64,000 nucleotides of DNA from Sporosarcina luteola (GTDB taxonomy: Bacteria > Bacillota > Bacilli > Bacillales_A > Planococcaceae): NCBI GenBank assembly GCA_014204635.1, contig JACHLS010000008.1:62001-126000 (forward strand), in the 5' to 3' direction. The first letter of the stretch is position 1. The number at the start of each line of letters is the position of its first letter. The notes beneath the pieces were generated by a model that had not been told where the DNA came from, made no database searches, and was given only the letters and a program-made list of their open reading frames with translations. Shown in pieces: positions 37,769 to 46,014 of the stretch. The position numbers and the translations under genes were made by a program.

Positions 37769-37799
37769 AAAAAACACCAGCCATCCTTCCGGCCGGTGC
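37769..37799 (-). terminator. Terminator of the 40-aa gene
   Basis: Minus strand: CACCGGCC, an 8-base loop, GGCTGGTG (one G-T pair), then TTTTTTC. Confidence 0.8.
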
Positions 37800-37802
37800 T
37801 TC

Positions 37803-37925
37803 TTAACTTGCATCTTTTTGTAAATCTTCATATATGGCACGCGCTTTTTCTTCTGCCCGTTTTTTATCTTTGGCATACACTGTAATCAGCTTATTTTCAA
37901 AGATGAAATTCCATTGTTTTGACAT
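37803..37925 (-). CDS. Small hypothetical protein, 40 aa
   Basis: A 40-codon gene starting MSKQWNFIFENKLITVYAKD and ending LQKDAS, with a charged helix in the second half (KKRAEEKARAIYEDLQ). AGGTGA lies 5 bases before the ATG and a good terminator follows the stop by 4 bases, which together support a real gene. Small beta-hairpin plus helix shape, cytoplasmic. No family recognised. Confidence 0.65.
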   Translation of the reverse strand: MSKQWNFIFENKLITVYAKDKKRAEEKARAIYEDLQKDAS

Positions 37926-38030
37926 ATCGATCACCTGCCTTCATGTAAACTGCCTTTTATCTATTCCACGTTTGCAGGTTCGATAAACATTTACGTCATG
38001 AATCATTACAATCTTTCAGTCCTTTTCTGT

Positions 38031-38462
38031 TTATACGGGTTGATTTCCATAAAGGATGATACGCGCAATGCCGACAAAATACTCCGATTCTCGAATAATA
38101 TGATTGAGCAGTGTTTTCGCGAATGGATTATCTTTCGCTGCCGCGCTGTTTGCTGCAATCTCCCTGCATAGTTCGATAAACTGTAAACTCTCCGCCAGGC
38201 AATACTTCACCAATTCCGTTACTTGTTCTTGAAGTTCCTCATACACATATCCGACCCGATTGACTGTTTCCACATAGCTCACGACTTGCTGATGGGTTTT
38301 AGTTAATGCCTGTTCCCATTCTTTCAGCGCTTGCACATACTCAGGCTCCAGTCCACTCAGCGCTTCCCGGATCACTTCCGTATGCTCCGCCTCTTGCTGC
38401 TTCCAAAACTCTGCTTCATCCAGCACACGCAAAGGCATTTGATTTCCATAATAATACTGCAT
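38031..38462 (-). CDS. DUF2935-type protein
   Basis: 143 aa, predicted four-helix bundle. The N-terminal LDEAEFWKQQEAEHTEVI and the later HIIRESEYFVGI carry the paired E/H helices seen in DUF2935 proteins of spore-formers, which resemble ferritin-like or coat-associated helical bundles. GGAAGGGG precedes the ATG at 38462; the longer frame lacks a site. Function unknown. Metal binding is suggested by the E-x3-EH pattern but is not shown. Confidence 0.65.
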   Translation of the reverse strand: MQYYYGNQMPLRVLDEAEFWKQQEAEHTEVIREALSGLEPEYVQALKEWEQALTKTHQQVVSYVETVNRVGYVYEELQEQVTELVKYCLAESLQFIELCREIAANSAAAKDNPFAKTLLNHIIRESEYFVGIARIILYGNQPV

Positions 38463-38895
38463 GCTATATCCCCTTCCTACACGGTTCAGGTTACTGTATG
38501 AAATGGGAGACACAGATATGCGGAAAAGAGATTGTAATTATGATGCGAAGATCGTCTAAACCTAAGACATGCGGAAAGCTCATACTTTGCACATTGCCAC
38601 ACAATCCAGGTGGCTTCCGTGAACAATGGCCGAGCCTCTTTGCAAACTTTGTTCTGTACCCAAAAGCGATTATGTACAAAAGATTTTTTCATGCTGATGA
38701 CGAATGCCTTTTCTGTTAAGTCATCTAGTTTCTTTGTACTCCATTACCCACTCGACTTTCGTTGTCATTCCACGCTCAATGCCGAATAGATCCCTGCTAT
38801 AACATTCTACCAATTTTTTACATAATTAAAATACGGATGGAATAGAACAACAGTATTTCTTACATGAATTTCTACTGTCCTATTCCTTCCTCTGT
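38463..38895. other. Intergenic region between two minus-strand genes
   Basis: No supported gene. Contains the arsB terminator-like hairpin at its right end and presumably the promoter of the DUF2935 gene at its left. Confidence 0.45.
38825..38890 (-). terminator. Probable terminator of the arsB-like gene
   Basis: On the minus strand GGAATAGGACAGTA pairs with TACTGTTGTTCTATTCC (with a small bulge), followed by ATCCGTATTTT. Confidence 0.55.
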
Positions 38896-40251
38896 TCACA
38901 AAAATACAAGCTGTACCCATACATATAACAATGTCAATGTTATGATAGTTGTTATTGGAATCACAATGATCGAGACGCTTACATAATCCCGCCATGAAAT
39001 TTTAATTTTGCTCTTACGCAACAGGTGCATCCAAATGAGTGAGGCCAACGTTCCAATTGGCAATAACAAAGAACCCATATCACTTCCAATAATATTTGCG
39101 AGGTAAATCGTTTTTAAGGTGATTGGATCCAATCCCATCTCAGTTAATGTAATGGTCCCTATCATTAAAGCTGGATGGTTGTTGAATATATTTGAAAGAA
39201 TAGATACTAAAACACCCATCACGAGACTTGCTTGAAATAGACCTTGTTCGACTATTGGTCTACAAAAATTCACAAGCATAGATGTAAGGCCTACATTATG
39301 CAGCCCGTATATGATCACATACATTGAAAAGGCAAAGATCAAGATATGCCAAGGTGTCTTTTTCAAAATATCGCCTGGATGAATACGAAGAAAGTACCAT
39401 CTCCATAACAAAAGTACAGCAGAGCCAAAAACAGCAACCATTTCAATTGGGATTTGCACATAGGATGCAACGAAAAGCAGGCTTCGTATGACGAGTACAA
39501 AGAGTAATATTTTCAACATAAACTTTGTCCGTTTTCGAGTTGTTTCAATAGGTGCTTTCGTTTTCAAGGGGTGAAATTTTTTTGTGAAAAATGATTCCTC
39601 AATATCTAAAAATGACTTTGGCAATTCAGTTGGAAGTTTCTTCTTAATGACAATAAACATGAAACAGGACATAAATATCAATCCCGCCGTGGCTGGTACA
39701 AACATTAATGCGGTATGTTGCCATAACGACATCTCCACAATATTTAGCGCAATTAAATTCACAATATTACTAACTCCGATGGGTGCACTTGACGCAGTTG
39801 CAATCAATGCACCACTTAATAGATAGGGAATTTGTTGATGGATTTTAAGCCTTAGATTTCGTAACAGCAATATTAAAATCGGTGTCGTAATTAGAATGCT
39901 GCCATCATTGTTAAACAATAAGGTCATCAAAAAACAAAGCAATTGGATATACCAATATAATCGGTATCCTGATCCTCTCGATAGTTTTGCCAGTTTTGCT
40001 GCAGACCAATGAAAAAAGCCAAAACTTTCGAGAGTCACCGCCATTACGATTGTAGCCATAATTGTAAGAGAGGCTCCACCTATTTTACTGAATATATCAA
40101 GGATATCTGTATAAGATACAATTCCAGTTGCTAAGATGATAGTGGCACCAACCGTAGCTGGCCAAGCTTCATTTATGTCTTTCGGCCTCCAAAAAATGAC
40201 CAGCATTGTCATAAGAAACACCCAACCGGTGATTACTATTTGAAAGCTCAT
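38896..40251 (-). CDS. arsB: ArsB-type arsenite/anion efflux membrane protein
   Basis: 451 aa, about 11 membrane helices. Family features of ArsB are visible: LLFNNDGSILITTPI in the first half and IFNNHPALMIGTITL plus SDMGSLLLPIGTLASLIWMH in the second half, the two inverted-repeat hairpins. Length is close to the usual 430. ATG 40251 follows GAAGGGGA; a TTG 27 bases earlier is in frame. It stands alone: no arsR, arsC or arsA is near, so the substrate (arsenite, antimonite or another oxyanion or organic anion) is unconfirmed. Confidence 0.8.
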   Translation of the reverse strand: MSFQIVITGWVFLMTMLVIFWRPKDINEAWPATVGATIILATGIVSYTDILDIFSKIGGASLTIMATIVMAVTLESFGFFHWSAAKLAKLSRGSGYRLYWYIQLLCFLMTLLFNNDGSILITTPILILLLRNLRLKIHQQIPYLLSGALIATASSAPIGVSNIVNLIALNIVEMSLWQHTALMFVPATAGLIFMSCFMFIVIKKKLPTELPKSFLDIEESFFTKKFHPLKTKAPIETTRKRTKFMLKILLFVLVIRSLLFVASYVQIPIEMVAVFGSAVLLLWRWYFLRIHPGDILKKTPWHILIFAFSMYVIIYGLHNVGLTSMLVNFCRPIVEQGLFQASLVMGVLVSILSNIFNNHPALMIGTITLTEMGLDPITLKTIYLANIIGSDMGSLLLPIGTLASLIWMHLLRKSKIKISWRDYVSVSIIVIPITTIITLTLLYVWVQLVFL

Positions 40252-40400
40252 CTCATGTAGATTCCCCTTCTCGAACAATAGAATCTCTCGATTTGTCGGT
40301 CCGTTTCGTTTTATGTATATTCGGTGAAATCAAATAGGAACGAGATGTATGTCCAAAAGAAAGAGTCATTTTTCAAACGTGATCCTCGCAACTTTTATAC

Positions 40401-40455
40401 AAAAAAAGATATCCCGGATTAAAGAGGGGCAACCCCACCTGTCATCCAGGATATC
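40401..40455 (-). terminator. Terminator of the CotB-like gene cluster
   Basis: Minus strand: GATATCCTGGAT pairs with AATCCGGGATATC across a loop that contains its own GGGG/CCCC helix, then TTTTTTT. It ends the minus-strand coat operon. The rest of 40252-40593 is gene-free. Confidence 0.88.
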
Positions 40456-40593
40456 ATGCTTTGATTCCCTATTATTTTGTTTAACATGGTCAGATATCTA
40501 AACGTTGCACGATCTCTCACATATATTATAGCAAAGGGATAAGGAAACGTTTTGATAAAGTATTCACCTACTTGATTCACCATATAAAGGTCG

Positions 40594-41322
40594 TCAATAC
40601 GCTTGATGAATTGTTTTTATGTGTTCTATGTTCAGATATGCAGATCGCATTTTCGCTGTTTGAATTTCGATAAACTGATCCTTCACATCATTCAGCTTCC
40701 CTATTTGTTTCTGGCTGTCACCGCCATTAATCATGACAATTCTATTTTTTAGGCCCTGGACTTTTTCTTGGAAAGTTCTTGCGTTATTTTCTTTTTTCAC
40801 TTGCAATAAGCTTGTTGCGTCTACCATCCCATAAAACTTATGTGTCGGAGGATATGGAATCAGCCATTTCAGGTGGCTTAACTTAACAAACAGGTTCGTA
40901 TGAAGTGGTGACCAAAAAACAAAATAATCGTCTAAGATTTCTGTTATATACCCAAAAAGCGAATGTCTGCCCGTCACATAGATTTCAACACCTTTACCTA
41001 AAGACTGTTGTAATACATTCAGCAGCGTAACGTCTTCGCCATCTTCTGGGATGACTACATTTTGGGGGTCAGTCGGCACCTCAATCAGATTTTCAATGCC
41101 ATCATCAATTCTACTATTTTGAATGTGTGCTAGTGGGATATATATAAAGTCGATACCATTACATAGGACTACTAGGTCCTTCCCTACTTCAATGACAGTA
41201 CCTGTTATTTGTTTTCTCCCAGATACTTCTATCGCAACATTTACCTTGCTATTCAAATCAATCCGATTTATCACATCATCATCCCTACAACCATATTTCC
41301 AAACGGACTCATGTTTCTGCAC
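40594..41322 (-). CDS. CotB-like spore coat protein with repeated Sm-like domains
   Basis: 242 aa. Consists of short beta-barrel (Sm/Hfq-like) repeats: SGRKQITGTVIEVGKDLVVL ending in a HIQ motif, then TGRHSLFGYITEILDDYFVF, then GGDSQKQIGKLNDVKDQFIE ending HIKTIH. The G-x-(I/V)-x3-(D/G)-D-(Y/F/L)-(V/F) rhythm is the same as in the 184-aa CotB-like protein 1.7 kb upstream in the operon. GTG start at 41322 with AGGA nearby. It lacks the charged C-terminal tail. Last gene of the operon. Coat localisation is inferred from the family and position. Confidence 0.65.
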   Translation of the reverse strand: MQKHESVWKYGCRDDDVINRIDLNSKVNVAIEVSGRKQITGTVIEVGKDLVVLCNGIDFIYIPLAHIQNSRIDDGIENLIEVPTDPQNVVIPEDGEDVTLLNVLQQSLGKGVEIYVTGRHSLFGYITEILDDYFVFWSPLHTNLFVKLSHLKWLIPYPPTHKFYGMVDATSLLQVKKENNARTFQEKVQGLKNRIVMINGGDSQKQIGKLNDVKDQFIEIQTAKMRSAYLNIEHIKTIHQAY

Positions 41323-41336
41323 TCATTACGATCCTG

Positions 41337-42962
41337 CTATTCATTAAGCCTGTTTGCCCTAACTTGCAGGTACATCCTTTCAGCTTGCTTCATTAAAGCA
41401 TAGTATTGACTCTCTAATGTTTCCTCATTATTTGTACGAAATACCAACTTAGACGATTGATCCATGCCTACGTCTTTATTTAGGGGTGTCTCTTGAAAAT
41501 TCTTACTGTTTTTCTCCCTTATTAGATTGAACTTGTGTTCGAACATTTCGTCATAGACAGGTTGAAACCTGTCAAATTCATGAACCTGATAAGAGGAACT
41601 CTCTTGAGAATTGCTTCGATCTATAGTTTGATTAAGTTTAGGTTCGGGTGTGTCATGTACTGAATCGACCAGTTTTCTTTTAAAAGATGGACTATAACGT
41701 GGTTCTGATAGGACAAAATCTTCTTCCTCAAAACCTTCGTTATATATAAATTCTGTCTCACCTGAGGAGCCAGTAGAGGTGGATTCTCTGGTTTCTTCGA
41801 ATAATTCGTGGTTATTGAAAGGGGAAAGAGTCGGAATTCCAATATTCCCTACCTTTGATACTAAAGGAAAGGAAACTAATACGTTCTCAACTGCCGAATA
41901 GTGACTATTCTCCTTTTCATCTATTGCTTCAGGCATTTGTTCAACCATCTCTTCTTCAATAGCAGGAAACTTTTCATCTTCCTTATCATTACGGATAAGA
42001 TGCCGCTGATCGACAATCGATTCATTTATAGTATCCATCTGAGGGTTGGAGTTGTCATTGTTCCCCAGATAGTCGTTACTATCTTCTTGTATAGCTATTG
42101 ATTGCTCCGCCATCTGCAAACTTTCCTTGCTTGCTTCGGTCTCAGCCTGCTCGTCAGGCTCGTCATTTTCAGATGACGACTTGGCCGAAGAGTTTACTTC
42201 ATTTAGTAATTTCCTAAATTGATTCTCTATCTCCTGAATGGATTTAATAACGTTGTTCGTGTTTGATTCTATTGATTCATCTTGTTCTTCTACCAGTTCA
42301 GGTGCACTTTCTTCATGTAGTTCGACTGCTTGCTTTGTCACGGAAACATCGTTATTGACTGGAGTATCCTCCAATGCTGAAAAGTCATCAGCTTCTAATG
42401 AGTCACTGTCTCTGTCTGTTGAATCATCACTCATTTCCAAACTGGAAGACAGATTACTCCCATTACGTTCCGAGTTCTCCGGTATCTCAAGTTCTTGTAA
42501 TACACCCTCTTGAGAATTTTGAGTCTGATTTTCTTCTGAAAGCGTATATTCGCCTTTATAGATATTCGTAATAAATGCTTTCTGTATATACAGCTGTTCT
42601 TCATTATTTATCAGCACAATATGATCATCCGCGATTTTACTAAGCAGTCCATAAAACGTTTGTCTACTCAAACTATTAATGGTAACCCAATTGTATTTCA
42701 GTTCCTTTAAGAGTTCGTGGAGATTGGACCTGCTGACATGAGCTGTGCTTTCGGAAAAGAGACGAAAGTCTTTGGCATTCTTAGAAATGGCATGGATTTG
42801 ATTCAGTGCAAAATACATTACATCCTGTTCTACCTCAACGATGAGATGGTCTGGCTTGCTATCCAGCAGAATGCCTTCAATCAATTGCTCATCTTTTAGA
42901 AACAACCCAATTTTTAAACCTCTAAATCCCCCCAATGCCTTCTCGAGGTTTTGCTTGTTCAC
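41337..42962 (-). CDS. CotB-like protein with long acidic low-complexity region
   Basis: 541 aa. Residues 1-135 are two Sm-like repeats related to CotB (DEQLIEGILLDSKPDHLIVE, then LSRQTFYGLLSKIADDHIVL). Residues 140-500 are strongly acidic, Ser/Glu/Asp-rich and probably disordered (for example DDSTDRDSDSLEADDFSALE). The Ser-rich acidic stretch would be a natural target for the CotH kinase encoded nearby; that is inference. GTG start preceded by AAAGGGGAACCCC. Fifteen bases separate it from the next gene. Not seen in B. subtilis cotB in this form. Confidence 0.65.
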   Translation of the reverse strand: MNKQNLEKALGGFRGLKIGLFLKDEQLIEGILLDSKPDHLIVEVEQDVMYFALNQIHAISKNAKDFRLFSESTAHVSRSNLHELLKELKYNWVTINSLSRQTFYGLLSKIADDHIVLINNEEQLYIQKAFITNIYKGEYTLSEENQTQNSQEGVLQELEIPENSERNGSNLSSSLEMSDDSTDRDSDSLEADDFSALEDTPVNNDVSVTKQAVELHEESAPELVEEQDESIESNTNNVIKSIQEIENQFRKLLNEVNSSAKSSSENDEPDEQAETEASKESLQMAEQSIAIQEDSNDYLGNNDNSNPQMDTINESIVDQRHLIRNDKEDEKFPAIEEEMVEQMPEAIDEKENSHYSAVENVLVSFPLVSKVGNIGIPTLSPFNNHELFEETRESTSTGSSGETEFIYNEGFEEEDFVLSEPRYSPSFKRKLVDSVHDTPEPKLNQTIDRSNSQESSSYQVHEFDRFQPVYDEMFEHKFNLIREKNSKNFQETPLNKDVGMDQSSKLVFRTNNEETLESQYYALMKQAERMYLQVRANRLNE

Positions 42963-42987
42963 TTTAGGGGTTCCCCTTTCATAGGTG

Positions 42988-43018
42988 ATTTGCCGCTCCT
43001 AGTGAAAGAAGCGACAAA
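42988..43018 (-). terminator. Hairpin between two coat genes
   Basis: TTTGTCGCTTC pairs with GAGCGGCAAA on the minus strand. No long T-run; it may attenuate rather than stop transcription into the next coat gene. Confidence 0.4.
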
Positions 43019-43031
43019 TAGCACGGCTCTA

Positions 43032-43586
43032 TTACTTTTCTTTCTTTTTCTCATTTCCTTGTTCGGCATTAGACTTTTTATTACTGTTATCCTGTTTACT
43101 TTTCTCTTGTTCCTTGGATTGCCCCTCTTGCTTTTCTTCCTTGTCAGCTTCGTCTGACTTTTGCACTTTCTCTCCATAGCTAATATTCCGGATATGGAAC
43201 ATGGACAGCCGGACGACTTCTTCATTTAAGATGATGGTTACAAAATCATCGCTAATATCATCGAGAACTCCTTCTAACTTTTCTGGCCCTCCACGATTGA
43301 TTTTCACCCAGTGGTATTTAAGATTTTCTAATATCCCTTTAAAGGTTTTTGCCGTTTTATATTCAAAGTTCTCAGGCACTTCTATATTAAAGTTCAACCC
43401 ACTCTTTGTATTGGCAGTTAAACTTTTAATATGATGAGCTTTGTAATAGATCACCCCGTCATCTTCCGTTAGAAGAGTGATATGATCCTCATTTACCGCT
43501 AATAACTTCCCAATTCTTGACTCTGGTCCGCCTCTGTCGACCTTAATTACTTTACCTACTAACGAAAGTAACAATTCACTGTTCAA
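43032..43586 (-). CDS. cotB: Spore coat protein CotB
   Basis: 184 aa. The two signature segments of CotB are clear: VDRGGPESRIGKLLAV at about residues 17-32 and WVKINRGGPEKLEGVLDDIS at about 93-112, each followed by a beta-barrel ending in an HI(K/R) motif (YKAHHIKSLT, FHIRNIS). The tail from residue 143 is Lys/Glu/Ser/Asn-rich low complexity, shorter than the Ser/Lys/Arg repeats of B. subtilis CotB. TTG start at 43586 with GGGGGC upstream. It is divergent from the cotG-like/cotH genes, keeping the cotB-cotG-cotH neighbourhood known from B. subtilis, where CotH kinase acts on CotB and CotG. Confidence 0.85.
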   Translation of the reverse strand: MNSELLLSLVGKVIKVDRGGPESRIGKLLAVNEDHITLLTEDDGVIYYKAHHIKSLTANTKSGLNFNIEVPENFEYKTAKTFKGILENLKYHWVKINRGGPEKLEGVLDDISDDFVTIILNEEVVRLSMFHIRNISYGEKVQKSDEADKEEKQEGQSKEQEKSKQDNSNKKSNAEQGNEKKKEK

Positions 43587-43625
43587 TGTGCTTTAGCCCC
43601 CATTTATCGTAGTCCTATTATCTAT

Positions 43626-43805
43626 ATGCATTATCAGATTACGTTGAAACAGGCATATGCCCAATTACGTGCCTCGACTCTATTTCCATCCGCAGTTCCA
43701 CTAATCTTTTTGTACGTGACTGGAGGCATGCAACTTCGTTTTTCTTTAGGCTATCTTACCGGCACTGTTCTTGGATCACTGAATACATTGATACTAGACG
43801 CTTAG
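43626..43805 (+). CDS. Possible small hydrophobic protein before the CotG-like gene
   Basis: A 59-codon open frame (MHYQITLKQAYAQLRAS to LNTLILDA) ends 15 bases before the CotG-like gene. Residues 19-50 are hydrophobic (PSAVPLIFLYVTGG, then SLGYLTGTVLGSL), like one or two membrane helices. No good ribosome binding site precedes the ATG, and the frame lies in the cotB/cotG promoter gap, so it may be fortuitous. Its clean amino-acid make-up is the argument in favour. Confidence 0.35.
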   Translation: MHYQITLKQAYAQLRASTLFPSAVPLIFLYVTGGMQLRFSLGYLTGTVLGSLNTLILDA

Positions 43806-43820
43806 AAAGGTGGAAAATGG

Positions 43821-44279
43821 ATGCCAAAAGGAAAAAAAGCAAGGCTTCGTCAACAAACCACGACAGGAGACAAAACTACAGGCCATGAGACGTCGTGTCA
43901 CCAAACGACCGGACATAAAACAACGGGGCATAAATCAACTGGACATAAAACAACCGGACACCAAACAACTTGTCATAACACAACCGGACACCAAACGACC
44001 GGGCATAAGACAACTGGACATAAAACAACTGGACACAAAACAACCGGGCATAAAACAACCGGACATAAAACAACCGGACATACAACAACCGGGCACAAAA
44101 CAACCGGGCATAAAACAACCGGGCATAAAACAACCGGACACCAAACAACTTGTCACCAAACAACCGGGCACCAAACAACAACCGGACATAAAACAACCGG
44201 ACACCAAACGACTGGCAAGTGCTCTTGTCATTCTGACTCTAAAAAAAGAGGCAAGCGCAAAAGACGACGTACAAATTAA
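43821..44279 (+). CDS. CotG-like spore coat protein made of KTTGH repeats
   Basis: 152 aa. Residues 14-130 are about 22 tandem pentapeptides of consensus (K/Q)TTGH, a few with Cys instead of Gly (QTTCH, ETSCH). The tail (KCSCH then KKRGKRKRRRTN) is Cys-containing and very basic. No similarity in sequence to B. subtilis CotG repeats, but same place (between cotB and cotH), same type of composition (low complexity, basic, hydroxyl-rich, His-rich). The many Thr residues are likely CotH targets and the His/Cys could bind metal or crosslink; both are inferences. AAAGGTGG ends 7 bases before the ATG. The 15-bp DNA repeat keeps the other plus frame open, but that frame has no suitable start. Confidence 0.8.
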   Translation: MPKGKKARLRQQTTTGDKTTGHETSCHQTTGHKTTGHKSTGHKTTGHQTTCHNTTGHQTTGHKTTGHKTTGHKTTGHKTTGHKTTGHTTTGHKTTGHKTTGHKTTGHQTTCHQTTGHQTTTGHKTTGHQTTGKCSCHSDSKKRGKRKRRRTN

Positions 44280-44372
44280 TTATCTGAATCACTTCCGCTA
44301 TTTGTAACGTTACAGCGGAAGTCTTTCTATTTTTATCACCGTTAGATTGAATTATGAAAGGAAAGGGATTCC

Positions 44373-45455
44373 GTGGACTACCAAGTGCCTTCTTTTTTCT
44401 TGCAAATTGAACAGGAAAACCTTGATGACCTGAGGAATGATATTTGGAATGATGAACCTCTTCCAGCCGATTTGAAAATAGAGGACAGGATATATGATAT
44501 AGATATCGCCTACCGAGGATCCTATACGAGGAAATTCCGTAAAAGGTCGTATCGCATTGAATTTATTCATCCTGAATTTTATGAAGATGCACGTGAAATT
44601 CACTTAAATGCGGAATACAATGACCCCTCACTAATTCGGAATAAACTCTCCTTTGATTTTTTCCATGACATAGGTGTATTAGCTCCGAAAACTCAACATA
44701 TTAATCTGTTTCGAAATGGCACCCGAAAAGGTGTTTATTTACAAATTGAATCAGTCGATGATTATTTCTTAAAAAAGAGAGGGCTTTCTCCCGGGCCTAT
44801 TTATTATGCTGTCAATAACAATGCGAATTTCTCCTTGCTGCGAGACGAAAAAATGAAAAAATCACTTGCTTCAGGATATGAAAGAGCATGTGGGGAAGAA
44901 ATGGATGATGCTCGACTCATAGAATTCATAACTGACATAAACACGGTGCCGCTCTCTGCTTTGCATACTGAAATGAATCATCATCTCAACATAGACACGT
45001 TTTTGCGATGGCTGGCCGGAGCAGTTTGTACAATGAATTATGATGGCTTTACCCACAACTACGCTTTGTATCAAAATCGTGAGACTCGGTTGTTTGAACT
45101 GATTCCTTGGGACTACGATGCTACATGGGGAAGACAAGTAGACGGCGGCGTAATGAAATATGATTACCTTTCAATTGAAGGAAAAAAGAGTAATCACCTT
45201 TGCTATCTGTTGCTGCGAATACCTGAAATACGCAAACGGTATCGTGCAATCCTCGAAGAAATAGTAGAAACGAAATTCACTGTTGAAAAGATGGAGAAAA
45301 AAATCGCTCTCTTGCACAAATCGCTTAGACCCTATATACTCCAAGATCCTTATAAACAAAAGGCTATCGAGAAATTCGATTCGGAGCCAGAGTTCATCTA
45401 TCAATTCATTCGCAAACGCAATAACTACTTGAGAGAGGAATTAGTCCGTTTTTAA
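44373..45455 (+). CDS. cotH: Spore coat protein kinase CotH
   Basis: 360 aa. CotH family (atypical kinase fold): IAYRGSYTRKFRKRSYRIEF near residue 50, the substrate/ATP region NGTRKGVYLQIESVDDYFLK near 120, MNYDGFTHNYALYQN near 225 and the metal-binding IPWDYDATWGR near 250. Length equals the usual 360. GTG start with GAAAGGAAAGGG upstream. Downstream of the CotG-like gene in the same direction. In B. subtilis CotH phosphorylates CotB and CotG and is needed for outer-coat assembly; the same role is expected here. Confidence 0.9.
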   Translation: MDYQVPSFFLQIEQENLDDLRNDIWNDEPLPADLKIEDRIYDIDIAYRGSYTRKFRKRSYRIEFIHPEFYEDAREIHLNAEYNDPSLIRNKLSFDFFHDIGVLAPKTQHINLFRNGTRKGVYLQIESVDDYFLKKRGLSPGPIYYAVNNNANFSLLRDEKMKKSLASGYERACGEEMDDARLIEFITDINTVPLSALHTEMNHHLNIDTFLRWLAGAVCTMNYDGFTHNYALYQNRETRLFELIPWDYDATWGRQVDGGVMKYDYLSIEGKKSNHLCYLLLRIPEIRKRYRAILEEIVETKFTVEKMEKKIALLHKSLRPYILQDPYKQKAIEKFDSEPEFIYQFIRKRNNYLREELVRF

Positions 45456-45481
45456 TTGATTTGAAAAGGGGGGTACGCAGC

Positions 45482-45859
45482 TTGCAAACAGTATTTATCA
45501 AAGATACCGAGAAGTATGGCAGAGGAGTATTTGCGGCACGCGATATCAAAAAAGGTGAACTGATCGAAGTCTCACCTGTATTAATATCTCCTAAAGAAGA
45601 ATGGAAATACTTACGTAAGACTGTACTGTTTGATTATTGCTTTACTTGGGGGGAAAATTACGAGGAGACAGCGATTGCATTAGGGTACGGATCACTTTTT
45701 AACCATTCCTATCAACCGAACACGATGTTTCGTAATAATAGTGATCGTGACACGATTGACTTTTATGCCATACGCGACATAGAAAAGGGAGAAGAAATTA
45801 CAATCAATTACAATGAAGATGCAGAAGATCAATCACCTCTCTGGTTTGAGGTGAAATAG
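45482..45859 (+). CDS. SET-domain protein
   Basis: 125 aa, a single SET domain: GRGVFAARDIKKGELIE, then LFNHSYQPN (the NHS/NH motif at the cofactor and active site), then GEEITINYNED. SET proteins transfer methyl groups to protein lysines. TTG at 45482 is favoured because AAAAGGGGGG ends 8 bases before it. It starts 26 bases after cotH and looks co-transcribed. No C-terminal post-SET Cys cluster. The substrate is unknown; Lys-rich coat proteins are the obvious candidates from context. Confidence 0.8.
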   Translation: MQTVFIKDTEKYGRGVFAARDIKKGELIEVSPVLISPKEEWKYLRKTVLFDYCFTWGENYEETAIALGYGSLFNHSYQPNTMFRNNSDRDTIDFYAIRDIEKGEEITINYNEDAEDQSPLWFEVK

Positions 45860-45904
45860 AATGATATCACTCACCTATTTACAGTTTCTAGCATGAGGAT
45901 CTGA

Positions 45905-45930
45905 GGCGGGAGCCGCATGCAGCTCCCGCC
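45905..45930. terminator. GC-rich hairpin after the SET gene
   Basis: GGCGGGAGC pairs perfectly with GCTCCCGCC. There is no T-run, so it is a stable hairpin and only possibly a terminator. Confidence 0.45.
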
Positions 45931-46014
45931 CGTCATCTTCGCCGCCTAAGCCTTCTGCTCTGCTGCCCGCTCGCTTCTCCGATTCGTACTCAAGTATTTC
46001 AAATCAATGACTAG

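Noticed and set aside
43810..44307. 165-codon alternative frame (KQPDIKQPG repeats) over the CotG-like gene
   Set aside because: The 15-bp repeat keeps a second frame open, but its start overlaps the ribosome binding site; the KTTGH frame has correct spacing and a coat-like composition.
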